Below are positions 23,901-30,151 of a stretch of 37,684 nucleotides of DNA, piece by piece (position 1 is the first letter of the stretch; every line of letters begins with the position of its first letter). The translations under genes and the position numbers were made by a program. The notes beneath the pieces are model-generated. The model was not told the origin of the DNA. It ran no database searches and worked only from the letters and a program-made list of their open reading frames with translations. This stretch comes from Spirochaetales bacterium (GTDB lineage: Bacteria > Spirochaetota > Spirochaetia > DSM-2461): positions 1-37,684 of the forward strand of contig JAQQAM010000229.1 of assembly GCA_028532905.1 (NCBI GenBank), in the 5' to 3' direction.

Positions 23901-24014
23901 ATTGAATGGTTTCAGGGATTTATCAGTTCTGCCCTGATAGAGCCCAAAAACAGTAAATATGATGTATAGTATACAGCTCATGGCGGGAATAATAGTCGAC
24001 ATATTCAGTATCAA
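20901..24014 (-). CDS. 7TM-GAF-PAS histidine kinase fused to a FeeM/LuxI-like acyltransferase domain
   Basis: A 1037-residue protein. Residues 1 to about 290 hold an N-terminal block of about eight membrane helices of the histidine-kinase 7TM sensor type. A GAF-like domain follows (about 310-480), then a coiled coil, a PAS domain (about 500-600) with an unusual Cys cluster (PCEKCLAQDC), and a HisKA domain with His616 (GIAHELNNPLAG). The HATPase has NNSLQQVFMNIIVNAVQSMPG, DTGIGI and GTGLGLSI. From about residue 826 there is an extra domain: VFFIQRKILVGEMGYREET, DIDEHAFHVLAYKGLQPVGT, EIDRLAVLKKERG, and MYGKLGFQYLG. This is the GNAT-like pattern of N-acyl amino acid synthases (FeeM) and autoinducer synthases. 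TTG 24014 has GAGGA upstream; ATG 24002 is an alternative. No receiver is present; the divergent HD-GYP regulator is the likely partner. Confidence 0.88.
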   Translation of the reverse strand: MILNMSTIIPAMSCILYIIFTVFGLYQGRTDKSLKPFNLYMFMMMIWSFGSFMMHGNFNVYTPLIWNRIMMVGMLGVPITMFHALLSLTGNKGRRYTVSLFIGYLVYAVSLYKNFKGDIVDNAWFTGSEFNYLLGQSAILIYSLCYIYMILALIHLSRELYKTENKVLKRKLTYPIYGVVILLISVLANLYEPLGRYPIDILGTTLNAIFIFYAIYNYQLLNYSALVLRMTLYFILIIVSSTLFYGSMLLMRFVDKMSETSSPAAISVLLGIILTLTFQPLRKGTKSFIEKLYLGRRFSTLQDLKNFSDSLKSIVDLTELGARTTEKIMESYKLEWCTMLVHDYSAGNYQIISWRGLGVELGSRLPFSLKENKEMKKVLSGSRGGRIQKVYPSFSLELNGKVLKLKPSLILPLIFKNRINGYIIMGPGKERAYYNQFELNILEILSDHSSVTLENAISFERLKNQQHKLQVLNQELVLSRNKLEAFFDGITAPISIQDINYNIIMVNFAATKYFQKHYDEMINEKCYRIYFNREHPCEKCLAQDCLHTQLPFSVEQTSQEKKLIFDVHFYPISVPSDQKLFLEFFQDITQQKQLQAELIQSEKLAGIGTLASGIAHELNNPLAGILGTAEIMIDSFEPESKLYEYTNDIIQYSETAASVIKDLTNYSRKEKGVAEFLQINDVLHNSIRLAQRGMNFEGIQIHQDLGDLPPVELNNNSLQQVFMNIIVNAVQSMPGGGHLYMESRLTSYSIRISIRDTGIGIDKQDIQQVFDPFFTTKEPGKGTGLGLSITHQILTEMGGRIHINSTYEHGTEIIVSLPLETRDKWKIRFVNVKTPEERDDVFFIQRKILVGEMGYREETIRRDIDEHAFHVLAYKGLQPVGTASCVTSGMTGKLPISNHFDISEITKGKRTAEIDRLAVLKKERGSIIPMGLMTLAYLYARVEDTETLFLDVFADDKKQVAMYGKLGFQYLGEYSDPSLCQVMMLDHRTDYERKSKRMEHFVKPLMSRLEKLMDFDEENKNKFMKAIDILVSTPSDM

Positions 24015-24072
24015 TGTTCCGGATCCTCAAGAAAGATTTATTGAAATATTCACTTTTATCAAATTAGTCTGA

Positions 24073-24639
24073 ATGATATCATATAATTCAGATATGGCTT
24101 ATTATTTATTCTCTATTATATCTTTTTTATGCCTTCTGATCTCTGATTATCTGCAGATCATACAAAAAAGAATTCCCATTATATTGTTCTCAATAGCGGG
24201 ATATGGCGGTATTACAGCATCTCTCATCTTTTCCTCAATCTCTTACTGGAATACAGAGGGATATTCAGTAATTACCGGTCTGAAAGCTCTGTTTCTTGTA
24301 TTCAGTTTTGCGCTCCTTTTGTATCAGCTGTTTCTGGAAATCCCTCTCTCGCCCCAAATACAGAAAACCCAGGAGAGAATGGCTGTGCAGCAGGGAAGCT
24401 ACAGTCATGTCAGACATCCTGCTTTCTATCCTTTTCTTCTGCTTACGGCGGCTCTGTCTTTACTGGTAAACAACCGGCATTTCATACCCATAGCCTTGTT
24501 AATGAATGTTTTGAATTTTATCCTGATTGTGATTGAAGATATATTTATTTTTCCGGAGGTTTTTGATAATTATTCTGATTACAAGAAAAATGTGCCCTTT
24601 CTTGTTCCAGACTTGAAACGATATCCAAGGCAGGACTGA
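24073..24639 (+). CDS. ICMT/PEMT-like integral membrane methyltransferase
   Basis: A 188-residue membrane protein with about five helices. The C-terminal half carries the isoprenylcysteine carboxyl methyltransferase-type motifs: GSYSHVRHPAFYPFLLL (G-x-Y-x-x-x-RHP-x-Y) and VIEDIFIFPEVFDNYSDYKKNVPFLVP (E-x(6-8)-F-x-x-x-Y-x-x-Y-x-x-x-VP). In known relatives these bind S-adenosylmethionine and act on lipids or lipidated carboxyl groups. No Shine-Dalgarno precedes ATG 24073. A TATAAT at 24082-24087 lies 6 bp before the ATG at 24094, suggesting a leaderless start there (181 residues). One base separates it from the HD-GYP gene, so they are co-transcribed. Confidence 0.78.
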   Translation: MISYNSDMAYYLFSIISFLCLLISDYLQIIQKRIPIILFSIAGYGGITASLIFSSISYWNTEGYSVITGLKALFLVFSFALLLYQLFLEIPLSPQIQKTQERMAVQQGSYSHVRHPAFYPFLLLTAALSLLVNNRHFIPIALLMNVLNFILIVIEDIFIFPEVFDNYSDYKKNVPFLVPDLKRYPRQD

Positions 24640-24640
24640 T

Positions 24641-25699
24641 ATGCTTCAACACAGAAAAATTCTGATTATAGATGATGATGTTTCTCTGCAGAAAGTACTG
24701 GGTATACAGCTTGAGAACGGCGGCTACGAAAGCTCTGTTGCAGAGTCCGGACAAAGAGCTCTTGAACTACTGGCAGAGGGCTCTTATCAGCCTGAATGTA
24801 TACTTTCTGATATCAAAATGCCCGGATTAAGCGGCCTTGATCTGCTGCCTCTGCTGAAGGAACAGTATCCTCTGGTGCCGGTCGTTATGCTGACAGCACA
24901 TACAGACCTTGAAACAGGACTGAAGGCTATGCGGTCGGGAGCCTATGATTATATTACTAAACCTGTCAGGCGGCAGACTCTTTTTGAAACCATAGAAAGA
25001 GCCTTGCAGTATTATGATGTTGAGCAGGAAAATAACAAGCTCAAAGAGGAAAACCGCCGCTATCAGGAGAATCTTGAAAGGAATATTGAAGAGAGAACCA
25101 GAGAGGTTATCGATGCCTATCAGGCCTTAAAAGATACCAACCTGGCTGTTGTTAAAGTCCTCGCAGAAACCATTGAAGCTAAGGATCAGTACACTAGAGG
25201 GCACTGCAACCGGGTCAGAATGCTGTCCAGAGAACTGGCTTCACATTACAACCTGAGTGAACAGGAGATAGAAGTTCTTGAATATGGTGCTCTGCTCCAT
25301 GACATTGGAAAAATAGGTATTCCTGAAAAACTGCTGAACAAATGCGATATTCTGGATAAAGAGGAAAAAGCTGTTTTCGAAGATCATACGGTTATCGGAG
25401 AAAAGATTCTGAGTATTATCGAGTTCTTTAATCCTTGCCTGACCATAGTTCGGCATCACCATGAGCGTTGGGACGGAAGCGGATATCCTGACGGTTTGAA
25501 AGGTGAAGAGATTTCTCTTCTTTCCAGAATTGTACAAGTTTGCGACTCTTTTGATGCTATGACATCAACCAGACCCTACAGAGGAGAACTTCCTCTGGAT
25601 GAGGCTCTCGGAGAACTGAAAAAGGGCAGAGAATCTCAATTTGACGCCGATATTGTTGATCTGTTCATCGCACAGAAGATCTACCGCTGTGTGTTATAG
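24641..25699 (+). CDS. Response regulator with HD-GYP c-di-GMP phosphodiesterase output
   Basis: A 352-residue protein. Receiver, residues 1-125: DDDV acidic pair, phosphoacceptor in CILSDIKMPGLSGL, Thr in MLTAHTD, Lys in YITKPV. A coiled-coil linker (EQENNKLKEENRRYQENLERNIEERTREV) joins an HD-GYP domain. That domain has YTRGHCNRV, LLHDIGKIGIPEKLL, DHTVIGEKIL, HHHERWDGSGYPDGLKGEEI and the family end. All metal-binding residues and the GYP loop are intact, so c-di-GMP hydrolysis is expected. It lies 1 bp after the methyltransferase gene and is divergent from the kinase, whose only plausible partner in the window it is. Confidence 0.93.
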   Translation: MLQHRKILIIDDDVSLQKVLGIQLENGGYESSVAESGQRALELLAEGSYQPECILSDIKMPGLSGLDLLPLLKEQYPLVPVVMLTAHTDLETGLKAMRSGAYDYITKPVRRQTLFETIERALQYYDVEQENNKLKEENRRYQENLERNIEERTREVIDAYQALKDTNLAVVKVLAETIEAKDQYTRGHCNRVRMLSRELASHYNLSEQEIEVLEYGALLHDIGKIGIPEKLLNKCDILDKEEKAVFEDHTVIGEKILSIIEFFNPCLTIVRHHHERWDGSGYPDGLKGEEISLLSRIVQVCDSFDAMTSTRPYRGELPLDEALGELKKGRESQFDADIVDLFIAQKIYRCVL

Positions 25700-25730
25700 A
25701 AAGGTACTCTGATTTTACCAGGGGGCAGAT

Positions 25731-25763
25731 GCCCCGAGCTGCTGGTGCGGGAATCAGGGTGAA
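25731..25763 (+). repeat. 33-bp direct repeat, right copy
   Basis: Perfect copy of 20860-20892, ending 3 bp before the stop codon of the minus-strand YjiH-like gene. It is not part of any reading frame here, so it is a duplicate of the lacI-like gene end. Confidence 0.95.
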
Positions 25764-25766
25764 TCT

Positions 25767-27155
25767 TCAGCCGAATAACCCCGTCAGTCCCAGCAGCCTG
25801 GTAAACAGCACTGTCAGAGGAAGGGCAATCACTGTCTTGATAACAAAAATCACAATCAGATCTTTCAGCTTTATCGGAATACTGGAGGCCAGCAGAACTG
25901 CCGCCATCTCCGACAGATAGATAATCTGAACCAGAGACACAACGGCTATGATAAATCTTGTTTCCACAGATGCAATGGATGAACCGATAATGGCCGGAAG
26001 AAACATATCCGTGAACCCCACCACCATGGTTGGAGCCGCTGCAGCGGCTTCATCCACTCCCAGAACATTCAGATACCAGAAGAAGGGGGTGGAGATCCAC
26101 TGAAACAGGGGGGTGTGTTCTGCCAGAACCAGCCCGGCTGTTCCTATGGCAATGACCATGGGAATCACATTGAATATCAGGTCCAGAGTCCCTTTGGAAC
26201 CCTCTTTGAGTATCTCTTTCACAGAGCCTGCCCGGCGGGCATTATCCATGGCACAGTGAAATCCCCAGCGGAGACTGCTCATATTCCCGGGAATCTCCTC
26301 ACTGTTTCTCTGCTTTTTTCCTTTATACCTGCTGTTGTCGATCCGGGAGATGGGGGGAATGCGCACCATCACTATGGTGGTCAGAACTCCCACCAGAATC
26401 AGAATCCCGTAGAGGGGTGCAAACAGATGTCCCACACCCAGTGTGTTGGCAATCACCAGACAGAAGGGGAGGGACACCACTGAGAACATGGTGGATATGG
26501 TTACCGCCTCTCTTGCGGTATAGAAGCCGGACTCATACTGCCGGATTGTAACCAGAATACCCGCTGCATTACCTCCTACCCAGGAGGAGATCAGATCCAC
26601 AGCCGAACGGCCGGGCAGGCGGAAAAGAGGGTGGATCAGGCGGCGGAAAACGGTCCCTGTGAAATCCATCAGTCCGTAATCGGAAATCAGGGGCAGTACA
26701 AAGACAACCACCAGAAAGGTGGCATACAGGGTAATTCCCAGGTCCATCATCAGAAATCCCGTATCATCATGAACAATCAGATCAAAAACCCCCCCGGTGA
26801 GGTTCAGAAAAAGGGCCGCCGTTACGGCAGCTGCCGTCAGTTTGAGAATGAAAGTCGGCGTATTATTGTCAAAAAGTATCTTCAGAAGAGGATGTTTGAG
26901 TATAAGATCCGGCTTGAATATCCGAGTCAGAATTGATCCCGCGGCAGAAAGGAGAACGGTTATTCCCACAAGCTGAAGGCCGAAGCTCTCAATGCCCGCC
27001 CTTATGCTGTCAATCAGGACTCCCAGGGGAATGGTCATACTCCCGTCAATAGAAAGGGGAAACAGAAATATAAAGGCTCCCAGCAGGGAGGGGATCAGGA
27101 ATCTCAGGATGTCTGTTGATGTATAATTTTCCGTCTCAGTCAGTGTGTTATTCAA
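25767..27155 (-). CDS. YjiH-family (nucleoside recognition/Gate domain) membrane permease-like protein
   Basis: A 462-residue polytopic membrane protein with about ten helices. It has two Gate-type segments: FRLPGRSAVDLISSWVGGNAAGILVT and, near the end, DEAAAAAPTMVVGFTDMFLPAIIGSSI. These and the overall length match the YjiH branch of the nucleoside-recognition/SpmA-like proteins. Transport of a small polar solute is likely; the substrate is unknown. TTG 27155 is the start, with GAGG 7 bp upstream. It converges on the LacI-like gene and, before the cassette insertion, ended 4 bp from it. Regulation by that LacI protein is possible but unproven. Confidence 0.83.
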   Translation of the reverse strand: MNNTLTETENYTSTDILRFLIPSLLGAFIFLFPLSIDGSMTIPLGVLIDSIRAGIESFGLQLVGITVLLSAAGSILTRIFKPDLILKHPLLKILFDNNTPTFILKLTAAAVTAALFLNLTGGVFDLIVHDDTGFLMMDLGITLYATFLVVVFVLPLISDYGLMDFTGTVFRRLIHPLFRLPGRSAVDLISSWVGGNAAGILVTIRQYESGFYTAREAVTISTMFSVVSLPFCLVIANTLGVGHLFAPLYGILILVGVLTTIVMVRIPPISRIDNSRYKGKKQRNSEEIPGNMSSLRWGFHCAMDNARRAGSVKEILKEGSKGTLDLIFNVIPMVIAIGTAGLVLAEHTPLFQWISTPFFWYLNVLGVDEAAAAAPTMVVGFTDMFLPAIIGSSIASVETRFIIAVVSLVQIIYLSEMAAVLLASSIPIKLKDLIVIFVIKTVIALPLTVLFTRLLGLTGLFG

Positions 27156-27368
27156 TTATTTACCTCAATTATTTTAAGCAGGCAGTATATTTATACCGGA
27201 GAGTACATGAAAAATGTCAAAACTTTATGTCAGGATTGTGTAGATTAAATTGTGAAAACTGAAGGGAGAAAAAAGGAAAAGTCCCATACCCGGCGGAACT
27301 GTTTATAGAATCACTCCTGTAAGGGCAGAATGAGGAGTTGATAGTAAATAAAGTTTATAAATAGTTTC

Positions 27369-27397
27369 TTGACATGAATCTTCCGGATTCCTATGCT
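27369..27397 (+). promoter_or_regulatory. Promoter of the ROK regulator gene
   Basis: Perfect TTGACA (27369-27374), 17-bp spacer containing a GAATC-N5-GATTC repeat, TATGCT (27392-27397). The ATG is 15 bp after the -10, with AAAGG before it. The rest of the 256-bp gap from 27156 is AT-rich and shows no gene. Confidence 0.65.
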
Positions 27398-27411
27398 AAA
27401 AAAGGTAGTAT

Positions 27412-28647
27412 ATGAACCGGCAGAAAGGCAGCAAACCAAAAACACTCAGGAAAGATAATACAACAAGGGTTCTGGAGTTATTCAAATCATCAGAACTTTT
27501 ATCTGCTTCAGATATTCAAAGCAGGATTAATCTGAGTAAACCCACAATTATGAAAATCCTCGATTCTCTGGAGCAGGAGAGCTTTATTCTCAATGAGGGA
27601 AAAGGGGAGTCTTCTGATGAGGGGGGCAGAAAACCAATGCTGTACCGCCTCAATGCGGATCGAAGCTACAGTATTGCCTTTCATATTTTTCCCAATGAGC
27701 TCTACGGTGTAATCACTGATCTGAAGAGCAGGATACTGAAAACCGTCTCCAGTGACATTGACAGCACCATCAGTTTTGAAGACACCATAACTCTTCTAGC
27801 AGATTGCTGCAGAAGGCTGGCACAGGGAATCACAGATATGGACAGCCTGACAGGAATTGCCGTCGGATCTCATGGGGCAACCGATCATGAAGCGGGTATT
27901 ACCTTTCATGCCCCCCATTTTCATAACTGGGGAAAGCATGCTGATTTCAGAACGGGACTGAGAACAGCTCTGAATACGGATATACCGGTTCTTGTGGACA
28001 ATCAGATCAGATATCAGATTCTGTCGGAGCGGATAACAGGAAGAAACAAGGATTCAAGAAATCTTATTGTTATAGAGGCCGGTGTGGGGCTTGTGGCCGG
28101 AATCATGTCCAAGAATGAGATTAAGCGGGGGATTCACTATCTGGCCGGGGAAATCGGACATATGATTATAAATCCCGGAGGAGAGCTCTGCGCCTGCGGC
28201 GGTCATGGCTGTTTTGAAGCTATGGTAACGGCAGACAGGATTAAAAACATGGCGACTAAGGCTCATGAATCCTCCCGGGAATCGGAGATATTCAGAAATA
28301 CAACCCCCGAGGGGCTGCATATCTATGATATATTCAGTGCAGCAAACAACGGTGATCCCCTTGCCATGGAACTGATGGATGATCTGGCCTACTGGTTTGC
28401 CATCGGACTGACAAACCTGCAGCTCAGTTATGATCCCGAGAGTATCATTATTCAGGGCGTTTACTCCCAGGCCGGCAACTTTTTTCTTAAATCTCTCAAG
28501 CGGCAGATCAGGGAATTATCACCTCTTCTGAGGGATGAGGAACTGGATATCCGCCTCTCCATGCTGGGTAAAAACAGAAGCGTTATCGGAGCCACCTGGC
28601 TTCTGGCGGAAGAATATTTTAAACAGACATTCTCTTCTCTCACCTGA
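27412..28647 (+). CDS. ROK family transcriptional regulator
   Basis: A 411-residue protein. The N-terminal winged helix has LLSASDIQSRINLSKPTIMKILDSLEQESFI. The ROK domain follows, with the zinc motif CACGGHGCFEA (CxCGxxGC). The kinase features are degraded. The N-terminal DxGGT phosphate loop is not recognisable (GVITDLKSRIL), and the catalytic END-A-N segment reads VDNQIRYQ. It is therefore a sugar-sensing regulator of the NagC/XylR/Mlc kind and not a sugar kinase. It sits directly before the URO-D-like/ABC transporter operon, which it probably controls, perhaps through the palindrome at 28736-28749. Confidence 0.9.
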   Translation: MNRQKGSKPKTLRKDNTTRVLELFKSSELLSASDIQSRINLSKPTIMKILDSLEQESFILNEGKGESSDEGGRKPMLYRLNADRSYSIAFHIFPNELYGVITDLKSRILKTVSSDIDSTISFEDTITLLADCCRRLAQGITDMDSLTGIAVGSHGATDHEAGITFHAPHFHNWGKHADFRTGLRTALNTDIPVLVDNQIRYQILSERITGRNKDSRNLIVIEAGVGLVAGIMSKNEIKRGIHYLAGEIGHMIINPGGELCACGGHGCFEAMVTADRIKNMATKAHESSRESEIFRNTTPEGLHIYDIFSAANNGDPLAMELMDDLAYWFAIGLTNLQLSYDPESIIIQGVYSQAGNFFLKSLKRQIRELSPLLRDEELDIRLSMLGKNRSVIGATWLLAEEYFKQTFSSLT

Positions 28648-28735
28648 TTATTATTAGGTTTATATTTTTGTAATTGCTTTTATAGTAAGGAATAATACGT
28701 TTGATCGGCTCTCTGTTTTTTAGATAGTTAAGAAT

Positions 28736-28778
28736 GTTAATTAATTAACTTGACATATGGATGAAGTCGAGAGACAAT
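28736..28778 (+). promoter_or_regulatory. Promoter and palindromic operator of the URO-D-like/ABC transporter operon
   Basis: GTTAATTAATTAAC (28736-28749) is a perfect 14-bp palindrome that abuts TTGACA (28750-28755). A 17-bp spacer and GACAAT (28773-28778, weak -10) follow. The poor -10 and the site touching the -35 fit either an activator or a repressor site. Confidence 0.5.
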
Positions 28779-28831
28779 AATCTTGTAAACAAAAAAGTAC
28801 AAAAAAAACGGAATTGTTGATAAGGGAAAAT

Positions 28832-30151
28832 ATGGCACATGCAGAAAAGGTGAAAGATCCTTCCATGGAACAGACGGCTGCCGGATTGAGCACAGTCCGC
28901 GGCATCGATACAAAACTGAATTTCACTGATGCGGAGATATCAGTACTGCGCGAACTGGCTTTAAAAGTCGCCGAGCTGGCGGCTCATCCCCAGGAGGCGG
29001 AGAAAGCGGCTCTCTGGACCGCTCATAATGATCTGGAAGAGACAAGACCCCTTATTTTTGCGGATCCTGAGAACGGCTGGAATGAAATCATTACACAGGA
29101 TCAGATGCTCTGCAGTGATCCCCTGGCCCGGGTCTGGGAAATGCACCTGAGAAAAGAAATTTTCTGGGGAACCGAAATGGGAGATGACAAGGTCATTGAG
29201 AATTATTTCAATGTTCCCTGGAGTTATGATGATACCGGCTGGGGACTGCATGAGGAAAAAATAGGCGGAGAAGACGGGGGAAGCTACACCTGGAAAACAC
29301 CTATAGAAGAGTACGAGAGAGATTTTGAAAATCTCCGTTTTCCTGAAATCCGACTGGATACAGAAGAGTCTGATAAAACTCTGGAATATGCTCAGCAGAT
29401 TTTCGGGGATATTCTGAAGGTCCGCCGGAAAGGAATCTGGTGGTGGACTCTGGGAATGACCTGGGACTTTATCAATCTGAGAGGTCTTGAGAATCTGATG
29501 ATGGATCTGTACCTCAATCCCGAATGGGTGCATCGTCTGATGGCCTTTTTAAGGGATGGTACCCTCAAAAAACTGGATTATCTGGAGAGTCACGGTCTGC
29601 TTTCTCTGAATACAGAAGGCAGCTATGTCGGTTCCGGCGGTTTCGGCTGGACAAAAGAGCTTCCGGGAGCAGAGTTCAATCCGGATCAGGTCCGCTGTCA
29701 GGATATGTGGGGGTTTGCAGAAAGTCAGGAAACCGTCGGCATTGATCCGGCCATGTTCAACGAGTTTATTCTTCCCTATCAGCTGCCTATTCTGGACCGG
29801 TTTGGCCTGAACTGCTACGGCTGCTGTGAACCCATTGATAAACGCTGGGACTATGTAAAAACCATACCCCGCCTCCGGAGGGTTTCCATATCCCCCTGGG
29901 CTGACAGAGACGCTTCCCGGGAACTTCTGGGAGGAGAGTATATTATCTCGATGAAACCCAATCCTGCCGATCTGGCGCAGCCCCGGATGGATGTAGAGGG
30001 TGTCAGAGCCTCTATCAGGGAGGAGCTAAAGGCTGTCAAAGGGGGTGTGGTGGAAGTCCTGATGAAGGATAATCACACACTTGGTCATAATCCCGGGAAT
30101 ATTACTGCCTGGTGCAAAATCGTGAGAGAAGAGATAGACCGCCTATGGTAA
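28832..30151 (+). CDS. URO-D superfamily protein of a sugar transport operon
   Basis: A 439-residue protein. It shows URO-D superfamily features in a longer frame: LKVAELAAHPQEAEKAALWTAHNDLEETRPL, SYVGSGGFGWTKELPG, and the C-terminal ILDRFGLNCYGCCEPIDKRWDYVKTIP, where a Cys-rich GCCE replaces the HSCG of the other copy. It ends EVLMKDNHTLGHNPGNITAWCKIVREEI. The first 60 residues are an extension. ATG 28832 has AAGGG 6 bp upstream. The stop overlaps the ABC ATPase start (ATGGTAA), so the two are translationally coupled. Such URO-D-like proteins occur repeatedly beside carbohydrate transporters in anaerobes, but their reaction is not known to me. Confidence 0.72.
   Translation: MAHAEKVKDPSMEQTAAGLSTVRGIDTKLNFTDAEISVLRELALKVAELAAHPQEAEKAALWTAHNDLEETRPLIFADPENGWNEIITQDQMLCSDPLARVWEMHLRKEIFWGTEMGDDKVIENYFNVPWSYDDTGWGLHEEKIGGEDGGSYTWKTPIEEYERDFENLRFPEIRLDTEESDKTLEYAQQIFGDILKVRRKGIWWWTLGMTWDFINLRGLENLMMDLYLNPEWVHRLMAFLRDGTLKKLDYLESHGLLSLNTEGSYVGSGGFGWTKELPGAEFNPDQVRCQDMWGFAESQETVGIDPAMFNEFILPYQLPILDRFGLNCYGCCEPIDKRWDYVKTIPRLRRVSISPWADRDASRELLGGEYIISMKPNPADLAQPRMDVEGVRASIREELKAVKGGVVEVLMKDNHTLGHNPGNITAWCKIVREEIDRLW

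Larger units (their letters stand above)
20893..25730. mobile_element. Inserted signalling cassette bounded by 33-bp direct repeats
   Basis: Three genes (kinase-acyltransferase on minus; membrane methyltransferase and receiver-HD-GYP on plus) lie between perfect copies of the lacI-like gene's 3' end. Removing one repeat and the interior rebuilds a tight convergent LacI/permease pair with only 4 bp between stops. The interior is visibly more AT-rich than the genes on both sides. No integrase or transposase is inside, so the mechanism is unknown. Confidence 0.7.

Noticed and set aside
20893-25730. Composite transposon or prophage as explanation of the inserted cassette
   Set aside because: No transposase, integrase, phage gene or terminal inverted repeats were found, and the flanking repeats are direct and derived from the host gene end.
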